The notes beneath the pieces were generated by a model. The model made no database searches, was not told the DNA's origin, and saw nothing but the letters and a program-made list of their open reading frames with translations. From Thermoplasmata archaeon (GTDB lineage Archaea; Thermoplasmatota; Thermoplasmata; Sysuiplasmatales; Sysuiplasmataceae): 5,485 bases of DNA. The stretch spans positions 1 through 5,485 of the forward strand of contig JAJYOM010000112.1 of NCBI GenBank assembly GCA_021796175.1, in the 5' to 3' direction. Positions 1 to 5,381 of the stretch are shown piece by piece (within the stretch, counting starts at the first letter, position 1; every line of letters begins with the position of its first letter). Position numbers and translations under genes: made by a program.

Positions 1-1464
1 CATGGACTTCTGCTGGAAAAGGATCCGTATGTCGGTGGTTTCGTCAGACGGCTACCCGATGTGAACCCGGTACACAGGGCAGGCAGGGATGTTGTATCCG
101 AGCTGTACTGGAAAGTAGTGGATACAGGCAAAGTCGAGGTTCTTTCAGGAACGGACCTTGTTGATATTTCCGGCTCCATCGGACATTTCAAGGCAAGGTT
201 CAGGGAGAGGCCAAAATACATCAGGCCCAATGCTGACATGGAACTGCTAAGGAAGGCAGAGACGGAGTGCCCTGTCAAGGTGCCCGATGAGGAGAACTAC
301 GGCTTCACGAAGAGGAAAGCAATAGTGCTGCCGGACGGCAGGCTCCCCGATATGGCTTACATAGACAGGAATAACTGCACTGAGTGCGGTGTATGCCAGA
401 AGATTTTCGGAGACGGGGTATCATTCAAAGAGAGCGTTATTGAATTTGAGGAGGAGTTCAGCATTGTCGTCCAGTCAACAGGCTTCCAGCCATATGTCCC
501 CGGTATGGGCGAGTTCGGATATGGCTATTCAAAGCGTGTCATGACGCTTCCCGAATTCCTCCGCTTTGCAGATACATCAGGCAAGTTCCTTGCGTTCAAT
601 GGAAAACCTGTCAGGAATGTAGCATTCGTCTACTGCGTTGGAAGCAGGCAGGGTGAAACGGGCGGACCGAACATGTACTGTTCAAGGTACTGCTGCACAT
701 CTACGCTCAATGCGGACAGCTACATCAGGAAAAGATTTGGCGACAGTGTCAGCAGTTACCATCTATACAGGGACATAAGAGCCTACGGCCTTTACGAAAT
801 GATGTATGAGAAGGCCGCGAGGGAAAAATCACTCTTCATCAGGTATGACCCACTCAACCCTCCTTCAGTCAGGGAGGAAGGGGATCGGCTGGCTGTAACA
901 ACGAAGGATACACTTACCAGGGGAAGGGATGTGGAGATTTCTGTCGATCTGCTTGTTCTTGTCACGGGCATGCTGCCAAATGAAGAGGGCAGAAAGCTGT
1001 CCGCCTCGCTGAAGGTTTCCTCGAGCAAGGACGGTTTTGTGCAGGAACTGCACCCGAAGCTCAGACCGGTGGAAACGACAGTTAGCGGTGTCCTGGTAGG
1101 AGGAACTGCCCAGGGACCAAAGGACACCCACGAGTCGATGATTTCCGGTGCTGCAGCTGCAGCTAAGGCATCAACACTGCTGATGAAAGGATACACAGAA
1201 CTTGAACCTTACATAGTCAACATAACAGAAGCGAAATGCAACGGATGCGGAGAGTGCGTGAATGAGTGCCCGGCCGGAGCAATATCGATGATACAGAAGG
1301 ACGGGGAGCAGGTTGCATCTGTTAATGTAGCCATGTGCAAAGGGTGCGGGGCATGTGCGGCCATTTGTGAGCCGGAAGCGCTTCAGCTCATCGGTTACAC
1401 ATATCCGCAGCTGCGCGCGATGGTGAAGTTCTCACCCCAACCACTGGAGGTCCAGGCAAAATGA
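1..1464 (+). CDS. hdrA: HdrA-family FAD/iron-sulfur oxidoreductase, 5' end outside the window
   Basis: The frame is open from base 1; the GTG at 61 is internal, because upstream codons already read LLEKDPYVGG, the FAD-domain motif of HdrA. The window shows 487 codons. Visible parts, numbered from base 1: FAD-binding region (about 4-75); an inserted ferredoxin domain (about 70-140) that is degenerate; the conserved cluster cysteines of the flavin domain, C212 (YCVGS) and C227, C231, C232 (YCSRYCC); the second FAD region (TGMLPNEEG, then GGTAQGPKD); and a C-terminal ferredoxin domain with C413/416/419/423 and C446/449/452/456. HdrA proteins are cytoplasmic and pass electrons between flavin, ferredoxin-type clusters and partner subunits. 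The QmoC-like gene downstream suggests a quinone-linked partner. In the inserted domain the first motif keeps only its last Cys (ECPVKVPDE) and the second reads CTECGVCQKIF, with Phe for the fourth Cys. Family assignment is firm; substrate and partners are inferred. Confidence 0.93.
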   Translation, partial: HGLLLEKDPYVGGFVRRLPDVNPVHRAGRDVVSELYWKVVDTGKVEVLSGTDLVDISGSIGHFKARFRERPKYIRPNADMELLRKAETECPVKVPDEENYGFTKRKAIVLPDGRLPDMAYIDRNNCTECGVCQKIFGDGVSFKESVIEFEEEFSIVVQSTGFQPYVPGMGEFGYGYSKRVMTLPEFLRFADTSGKFLAFNGKPVRNVAFVYCVGSRQGETGGPNMYCSRYCCTSTLNADSYIRKRFGDSVSSYHLYRDIRAYGLYEMMYEKAAREKSLFIRYDPLNPPSVREEGDRLAVTTKDTLTRGRDVEISVDLLVLVTGMLPNEEGRKLSASLKVSSSKDGFVQELHPKLRPVETTVSGVLVGGTAQGPKDTHESMISGAAAAAKASTLLMKGYTELEPYIVNITEAKCNGCGECVNECPAGAISMIQKDGEQVASVNVAMCKGCGACAAICEPEALQLIGYTYPQLRAMVKFSPQPLEVQAK

Positions 1465-1468
1465 GGTG
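1463..1468 (+). promoter_or_regulatory. Ribosome-binding site deciding the start of the winged-helix gene
   Basis: GAGGTG matches the archaeal anti-Shine-Dalgarno sequence over six bases and overlaps the stop codon of the HdrA gene. It sits 6 nt before the ATG at 1475. The GTG at 1466 is part of this site, so it is unlikely to be the start codon. Confidence 0.72.
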
Positions 1469-1474
1469 CTCTAT

Positions 1475-1756
1475 ATGACGAGGACAAGCGACAAAAAGAC
1501 ATATCTTCAGAAGAAGAAGGAGATTGGTCAGGTCACGGAGTCCCTTCTCAACGAGGCGAAAGAACAGTCAAGGTTCAAGACCGCCATACTGGGAGCACTC
1601 AAGAAAGGGCCAATGACCGTACCCGAAATCAGTGCAGCCACCGGCCTGGATCTGAAGACGACTTTATATTACGTCATGACACTCAGAAGATATGGCCAGA
1701 TCAAGGACGGGGAAACCAGGGGAGACTACTATTCCTATGCGTTAAAGGGGGCGTGA
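1475..1756 (+). CDS. Small winged helix-turn-helix protein inside the hdr-like operon
   Basis: The product has 93 residues from the ATG at 1475, chosen because GAGGTG lies 6 nt upstream; a GTG at 1466 would add three residues. Residues 1-35 are charged, Lys/Glu-rich and probably helical. Residues 36-90 look like a winged helix: helix 1 (FKTAILGALKKG), helix 2 (PEISAATG), a recognition-like helix (DLKTTLYYVMTLRR) and a wing ending DYYSYALK. There are no cysteines or membrane segments. The gene begins 10 bp after the HdrA stop, and its TGA lies inside the GTGA overlap with the QmoC-like gene, so the three are probably translated from one message. A DNA-binding regulator of this operon is the simple guess. 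Proteins of this size can also act as protein-binding adaptors, and no target operator is evident in the window. The fold is recognisable; the specific family is not. Confidence 0.8.
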   Translation: MTRTSDKKTYLQKKKEIGQVTESLLNEAKEQSRFKTAILGALKKGPMTVPEISAATGLDLKTTLYYVMTLRRYGQIKDGETRGDYYSYALKGA

Positions 1757-2892
1757 CGTTGAGTGAATATGCAACAGTTGGCAAGCCCGTCAAGGTAGAC
1801 CTTGAAGTCAGGGACGTAATGATGAATTACGGCGCTTCAGGTTCCGCACTGTGCTTCAACTGCGGCAACTGCACGGCAGTTTGCCCCCTGTCCGAAAACG
1901 GCGCACCATTTCCAAGGAGTATGGTAAGATTCGTGCAACTTGGAAGCAGGGAAGACATACTGCGTTCACCGGAGCCATGGCTCTGCTACTTCTGCAATGA
2001 GTGCAGCGCGACATGCCCGAGGGATGCCAAACCGGGAAACACGATGGCGGCGGCGAGGAAATATCAGATCAGGTCAGCGACATTCGCGCCCGTGGCCGAT
2101 CTGCTCGTGACAAAAAGATGGGGAATTGCGGTCCTGCTTGCAGTGGCTTCGCTGCTGTATTACGCAGGGCTCTATTATGTAGGAGCGTTGAAGCTGCCTT
2201 CACAGCTTCTGTTCCAGGCTTTCGTGCCTGAAGAAGTGATGCATATTGCAGGTATGGTAGCAGGCATATTTGCAGTCACGGTGATGGCCATAGCCATAAT
2301 CAGGGTGCTTTACTGGATAAGCCGTGGAAGAGAGAGCAAGTACGATTCTTTGGGTCGCAGAATCAAGGCAATATTCGGGAGCCTTCCACTTATGATTACA
2401 GAGGTTCTTGCCCAGAGGCGCATGTCCGGGTGCGAACAGGGAAGACCACGGTGGATTGGACATGTGATGACCATGTGGGGTTTCATTGGGCTGTTTGTGA
2501 CGTCCGGCCTGATTTACATGCTGAATCCGAACCTCGCCAATTACCCGTACTCACTTACCAACCCGATACAGATTCTGGCAAATGTGAGTGCTGCCTCGCT
2601 TATCATTGGTATGAGCCTAATGCTCTACGACAGACGGACAGGAAGAGCGACTACCCAGGATCATGACTACTTCGACTGGGTCTTCTTCTACACAATATTC
2701 ACCGCAGGAATTACCGGTCTTGCTGTTGAAGTATTCAGGTTCAGCGGCATGCTCCTTCCAACTTTCATTGCCTACTCGATCCACATAATCAACGTGCTGT
2801 TCCTGATTGCATTCGCACCCTTTTCCAAATTCGCGCATGTGGGCATACGCCCGTTCGTCATCTGGTACTCTAAATACGCCGGACTTGTCTGA
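1753..2892 (+). CDS. QmoC-like membrane protein: HdrC ferredoxin domain fused to a cytochrome b (HdrE/NarI-like) domain
   Basis: Length is 379 residues from the GTG at 1753, which overlaps the previous stop by 4 bp; a TTG at 1759, about 7 nt after GGGGG (1747-1751), is an alternative start. Residues 34-44 (C34, C37, C40, C44) and 78-88 (C78, C81, C84, C88) are two CX2CX2CX3CP motifs spaced as in HdrC. Six hydrophobic segments follow, near 123-146, 162-189, 235-257, 271-293, 309-330 and 337-357. His164, His237, His344 and His362 are candidate heme b ligands, and the ending HIINVLFLIAFAPFSKFAH is typical of the HdrE/DsrM/NarI family. Domain order and length match QmoC, the quinone-reactive subunit of QmoABC in sulfate reducers. 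By inference it carries electrons between a membrane quinone and the neighbouring HdrA-like protein. Hydrophobic lengths were judged by eye, and which histidines bind heme is not proven. Confidence 0.9.
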   Translation: MTLSEYATVGKPVKVDLEVRDVMMNYGASGSALCFNCGNCTAVCPLSENGAPFPRSMVRFVQLGSREDILRSPEPWLCYFCNECSATCPRDAKPGNTMAAARKYQIRSATFAPVADLLVTKRWGIAVLLAVASLLYYAGLYYVGALKLPSQLLFQAFVPEEVMHIAGMVAGIFAVTVMAIAIIRVLYWISRGRESKYDSLGRRIKAIFGSLPLMITEVLAQRRMSGCEQGRPRWIGHVMTMWGFIGLFVTSGLIYMLNPNLANYPYSLTNPIQILANVSAASLIIGMSLMLYDRRTGRATTQDHDYFDWVFFYTIFTAGITGLAVEVFRFSGMLLPTFIAYSIHIINVLFLIAFAPFSKFAHVGIRPFVIWYSKYAGLV

Positions 2893-3103
2893 GTGTAATT
2901 GGAAAATTCCGCTTTGCGTCAGCACGGGAGGAGAACGGCTGCAATATCCTCCAGTACAAGCACCTTCCATCACGTTCTTCCGGTTGTCTGAGAACAGCTT
3001 CGCACTGTCTGGACCGTTGTCGATGACTATCATTCCTGCATTGGCAGTGCTGGTGAATATATGGATCGCGAACACGATTCGAGTATGGACGATGAAAAGG
3101 GAC

Positions 3104-3135
3104 TGGTCTTCGTTTTTCAGGGCGCCTGAAGACCA
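3104..3135. repeat. Perfect 8 bp inverted repeat with 16-nt spacer
   Basis: TGGTCTTC (3104-3111) and GAAGACCA (3128-3135) are exact reverse complements. The spacer contains a T5 run (3113-3117) and a nested CAGG/CCTG pair (3118-3121 with 3125-3128), so two alternative hairpins are possible. It lies about 210 bp after the QmoC-like stop and about 170 bp before the peptidase ATG. It could end the upstream transcript or be an operator; neither is shown. Confidence 0.45.
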
Positions 3136-3243
3136 ATAAACTGTTCCAGCCGTCATTGGACCGCTCCATGGGCATGCAGTTACTCTATGCTACTGCTATG
3201 CCCTTTGCCTGTTCTGACTGAGATCGTTCACTGTGATCAGCAA

Positions 3244-3254
3244 GACTTAAAGTC
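3244..3254 (+). promoter_or_regulatory. Candidate TATA element upstream of the peptidase gene
   Basis: GACTTAAAGTC is an AT-rich core inside a 5 bp inverted repeat (GACTT/AAGTC). Transcription about 25 nt downstream would start near 3275 and leave a leader of roughly 30 nt before the ATG at 3307. The match to an archaeal TATA box is only fair. Confidence 0.3.
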
Positions 3255-3292
3255 GATCCTTCCGGTAAGGGTTCTGGGTGATCCGTCTGCAC

Positions 3293-3296
3293 GGAG
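3293..3296 (+). promoter_or_regulatory. Putative ribosome-binding site of the peptidase gene
   Basis: GGAG lies 10 nt before the ATG at 3307, a slightly long but acceptable spacing. It supports that ATG over the in-frame ATG at 3187, which would add 40 residues with no family resemblance. Confidence 0.45.
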
Positions 3297-3306
3297 ATTG
3301 GTAAAC

Positions 3307-5082
3307 ATGGTCCTGGAAGATCCTTTTCAGTTCGTGGAAGACCTGGATGAACAGACGATGAATTATACAAGACTGAACACACAGAAGTTCAAATCCGTAT
3401 TTGGCAGGATCGATCCGACCCTGAAAAGGAGGGTGGAAGCATACACAGAGACGAAGACAGTGCTCCATTCCCAGGTGCATGGAGAACATATTATCAACAT
3501 CTTCTCCGAAGGAGAGGGCTACAGGGTGCAGGTTGACGAAAGGGTGATTTACTCCACACGTAAGGTTGTCCAGTGGGTGGAAGCAAGGGAGGATATTAGC
3601 GAGATTGCGATCTTTGAGAGCTCCGGCTCTGATGCTGGAACTATGAAGATACTGAAGGGAGGCAAACAGGTAGCCAGCATTGAAGGCAACATCACTCAGG
3701 CGGTATTCACTCACACTTCACACTACATTGTCAAGACATTCAGCGACCGACCGCCTCCCGACGGTGGGGAGCTCAATTCACATCGCGTGCTCCTTGGTGA
3801 CAAAATAGTTTTCGGACACGGACTCAAAGCCAATGAGTTCATACACATGTACACCAGCGGAGAAGCAGTCACAATCACTGTCGGCGACTGGAACCATTCT
3901 GTTATCTATTCGGGAAGGCTGGACGATCCGTCCACGTGGAAGAGTCTCTTCAGAGTCAATTCGCCAGCCAAACCGCTGGGCATTGTTGACGGCAAAATCT
4001 GCTACCTTGAGCGAAAGGGTATGGGCATAATCAGGAAGGGAAAAGAAGCAGTGGTAAATGCGAGGTATCCGGTGGAGGACTGCGTAGTTGTCAGGGAAGG
4101 TTTCCTTGTGCTTCACATGCGCCACGCGAGTGTTTCACCCACTCTTTACGACTTTGATGGGAAACTGCTCCATGCGTATAAACTCGGTGAACCTCTGGGA
4201 CTGAGATCTGTTGACTCAGATGAAACCGGCGCCGTAATCAACATGCAATCGTTCGGAACCCCGTATGTGCTCTACAGATTCAATGTCGGGAAGCTGGTGA
4301 AAGTGGAGGAAAACAGATTGCTGGATCTCAATGTAAGTGACCGCTGGACAAAGTCATCCGGAACAGACATACACTATTTTCTTGTCAGCAAGGGAGGGCA
4401 CAAGAACAAGCGGGCGCTGGCTTACGGTTACGGTGGCTACAACATTTCACTGTCACCGAGGTTTTCCCCCCTTTTTGCAATTGCACTTGAGAACGGGGTA
4501 ACTGTAGTCCAGGCAAACCTGAGGGGCGGGGGAGAATATGGCGAGGAATGGCACAAAGCAGGCATGCGGGAGAAGAAGCAACTGGTCTTCGATGACTTCA
4601 TTTCCGTTATTAAGGCGTTGAGGAGGAACAAATACAGCGTGGTGGCCATGGGTGAAAGCAACGGTGGACTGCTTGTAGGTTCAGTACTCACTCAGAGGCC
4701 CGAACTGCTGAATGGAGCGCTGATAGGCGTCCCTGTTCTTGACATGTTGAGGTTCCACCTGATGTCGGTGGGAAAGTACTGGACCACGGAATACGGCAAC
4801 CCGGACAATCCGGATGATGCCAAATTCCTTTCCGAATACTCACCGTACCACAATATCAAAAACACCAGTTATCCAGCTGTTCTACTCTACAGCAGGCTCA
4901 AGGATGACAGAGTCCATCCGGCTCATGCGATCAAGTTCCACATGAGACTGAGCCGGCTGAACCCGGAGGTGTACCTGAGGGTGAATCCCAGTGGTGGCCA
5001 CGCGGGGCTGTCGGTTAAGGAGCGTACCCTTGAAACATGCGAAAACTTCAACTTCATTTCAGCGTGCCTGAACAGAAAATGA
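3307..5082 (+). CDS. Prolyl oligopeptidase (peptidase family S9A)
   Basis: Length is 591 residues from the ATG at 3307. That start is chosen because MVLEDPFQFVEDLDEQ is the usual S9A opening (DPYxWLEDxDS) and a GGAG lies upstream. The enzyme cleaves short peptides after proline and would act in the cytoplasm; there is no signal peptide or membrane segment. Residues of about 45-350 form a beta-rich region taken as the propeller that gates the active site. The alpha/beta-hydrolase domain follows: YGYGGYN (Y375 as oxyanion tyrosine), NLRGGGEYGEEWH, nucleophile S451 in GESNGGLLVG, substrate-pocket W492 in YWTTEYG, D533 in KDDRVHP and H565 in GGHAG. The triad and the Arg of DDR are all present. 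The mammalian enzyme has about 710 residues, and the difference lies mostly before the catalytic domain. It appears monocistronic, with gaps on both sides. Function by family is secure; natural substrates are unknown. Confidence 0.95.
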   Translation: MVLEDPFQFVEDLDEQTMNYTRLNTQKFKSVFGRIDPTLKRRVEAYTETKTVLHSQVHGEHIINIFSEGEGYRVQVDERVIYSTRKVVQWVEAREDISEIAIFESSGSDAGTMKILKGGKQVASIEGNITQAVFTHTSHYIVKTFSDRPPPDGGELNSHRVLLGDKIVFGHGLKANEFIHMYTSGEAVTITVGDWNHSVIYSGRLDDPSTWKSLFRVNSPAKPLGIVDGKICYLERKGMGIIRKGKEAVVNARYPVEDCVVVREGFLVLHMRHASVSPTLYDFDGKLLHAYKLGEPLGLRSVDSDETGAVINMQSFGTPYVLYRFNVGKLVKVEENRLLDLNVSDRWTKSSGTDIHYFLVSKGGHKNKRALAYGYGGYNISLSPRFSPLFAIALENGVTVVQANLRGGGEYGEEWHKAGMREKKQLVFDDFISVIKALRRNKYSVVAMGESNGGLLVGSVLTQRPELLNGALIGVPVLDMLRFHLMSVGKYWTTEYGNPDNPDDAKFLSEYSPYHNIKNTSYPAVLLYSRLKDDRVHPAHAIKFHMRLSRLNPEVYLRVNPSGGHAGLSVKERTLETCENFNFISACLNRK

Positions 5083-5105
5083 GTCGTGACTGCAACTCAC
5101 CAGCT

Positions 5106-5123
5106 TTAACTGTAGGCAGTTAA
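5106..5123 (+). terminator. Hairpin after the peptidase gene, possible transcript end
   Basis: TTAACTG (5106-5112) and CAGTTAA (5117-5123) form a perfect 7 bp stem with a TAGG loop, starting 24 nt after the stop. No T-tract follows, and archaeal terminators are mainly T-runs, so it may be a 3' UTR hairpin or a DNA-level palindrome instead. Confidence 0.35.
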
Positions 5124-5180
5124 CACACATTTGCGCATATGAAAGTCAGTGAGGCAATTGGTTCGTTTCCTCCGCAGCGC

Positions 5181-5187
5181 ATAAAAA
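5181..5187 (+). promoter_or_regulatory. TATA-like element, distal candidate for the tRNA gene
   Basis: ATAAAAA follows a GC-rich CAGCGC that could serve as a BRE-like flank. It would start transcription near 5208 and give a leader of about 60 nt that includes the hairpin abutting the tRNA. Confidence 0.3.
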
Positions 5188-5230
5188 GGGAAAATTAATG
5201 AGGGCGACTCTCATCTTACGAGAAACGGTG

Positions 5231-5239
5231 AATAATAAA
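5231..5239 (+). promoter_or_regulatory. TATA-like element, proximal candidate for the tRNA gene
   Basis: AATAATAAA ends 31 nt before the first tRNA base. Initiation about 25 nt downstream would fall near 5259, giving a short leader as is common for archaeal tRNA genes. In that case the inverted repeat at 5251-5269 would be only partly transcribed. Confidence 0.4.
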
Positions 5240-5250
5240 CAACGTACTGG

Positions 5251-5269
5251 CCCGGGAAATTGACCTGGG
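5251..5269 (+). repeat. Hairpin ending 1 nt before the tRNA
   Basis: CCCGGG (5251-5256) pairs with CCTGGG (5264-5269) over six positions, including one G-T wobble, with a 7-nt loop. One base (5270) separates it from tRNA position 1. Its 3' arm contains ACCTG (5263-5267), which could otherwise pair with CAGGT in the tRNA acceptor strand (5272-5276). Confidence 0.5.
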
Positions 5270-5270
5270 A

Positions 5271-5357
5271 GCAGGTGTAATCTAGTCTGGTTAGGATTTT
5301 GGCCTTCCATCCCACGGACGAAAGCCAACAAGTCGGGTTCAAATCCCGACACCTGCA
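5271..5357 (+). tRNA. tRNA-Gly (UCC) with a 13-nt intron
   Basis: The cloverleaf can be traced by eye. The acceptor arm is GCAGGTG (5271-5277) with CACCTGC (5350-5356), seven perfect pairs, and the discriminator is A at 5357. The D arm is ATCT/GGAT (5280-5283, 5294-5297) with GG at 5289-5290. The anticodon stem is TTGGC/GCCAA (5299-5303, 5324-5328), the variable region is CAAG, and the T arm is TCGGG/CCCGA with loop TTCAAAT. The anticodon stem encloses 20 nt instead of 7. Removing 13 nt after position 37 leaves CTTCCAA, anticodon UCC at 5306-5308; shifting the cut by one base still gives UCC. G1-C72, C2-G71, A73, C35 and C36 fit tRNA-Gly. CCA is not encoded, so it must be added after 3' processing. 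Oddities are A10-U25 in place of the common G10-C25, and G at position 48 opposite G15. The mature length is 74 nt before CCA. Confidence 0.93.
5310..5322 (+). other. tRNA intron, canonical 37/38 position
   Basis: TCCCACGGACGAA interrupts the anticodon loop between A37 (5309) and A38 (5323). Intron bases GGA (5316-5318) can pair with the anticodon UCC (5306-5308), leaving a 7-nt loop holding the 5' cut and a short A-rich bulge at the 3' cut. This resembles a relaxed bulge-helix-loop more than a full bulge-helix-bulge. The exact boundaries are uncertain by one base because the flanking exon bases are also A. Confidence 0.82.
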
Positions 5358-5378
5358 TACTGCCACATATGGGTAGTA
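5358..5378 (+). repeat. Hairpin starting directly after the tRNA
   Basis: TACTGCC (5358-5364) pairs with GGTAGTA (5372-5378) over seven positions, including one G-T wobble, around a 7-nt loop. The stem begins at the first base after the discriminator, exactly where the 3' end must be cut. Confidence 0.5.
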
Positions 5379-5381
5379 ACA

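Larger units (their letters stand above)
2893..3306. other. 414 bp intergenic region, no convincing gene
   Basis: This stretch separates the QmoC-like gene from the peptidase gene. I see no tRNA or recognisable protein in it. It holds inverted repeats (GGAGGA 2927-2932 with TCCTCC 2947-2952; an 8 bp pair at 3104-3135; GCACTG 3002-3007 with CAGTGC 3045-3050), a T5 run at 3113-3117 and a possible promoter near 3246. A minus-strand frame is open from an ATG at 3156 down into the QmoC-like gene to 2617. About its first 88 codons lie in the gap; they include the stretch MIVIDNGPDSAKLF, which I do not recognise. The rest would be antisense to a well-supported gene. A decayed gene remnant is possible but unproven. 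Confidence 0.5.

Noticed and set aside
61..63. GTG as start of the first gene
   Set aside because: The same frame is open to base 1 and encodes the HdrA FAD motif LLEKDPYVGG, so the true start lies upstream of the window.
792..1196. Minus-strand open frame inside the HdrA-like gene
   Set aside because: It is Ser/Thr-rich, antisense to conserved HdrA motifs and typical of a shadow frame.
2807..3139. Plus-strand 110-codon frame across the end of the QmoC-like gene
   Set aside because: It begins inside a confident gene in another frame, has no ribosome-binding site and shows only one weak hydrophobic stretch.
3187..3306. Forty-codon N-terminal extension of the peptidase
   Set aside because: The extension has no family resemblance; the S9A opening motif starts right at the ATG at 3307, which has a GGAG upstream.
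3247..3714. Minus-strand open frame at the peptidase 5' end
   Set aside because: It overlaps the S9A N-terminus on the other strand and shows no domain of its own.
5198..5263. 21-residue open frame upstream of the tRNA
   Set aside because: There is no recognisable ribosome-binding site, and it runs through the tRNA promoter and leader hairpin; its length is expected by chance.
5304..5323. tRNA-Ser reading (anticodon UGA) by placing the intron after the third loop base
   Set aside because: tRNA-Ser needs a long variable arm, while this one has 4 nt; Gly identity bases and the CTTCCAA loop fit tRNA-Gly(UCC).
5146..5358. Minus-strand open frame across the tRNA
   Set aside because: It covers a structured tRNA gene antisense and has no protein features.
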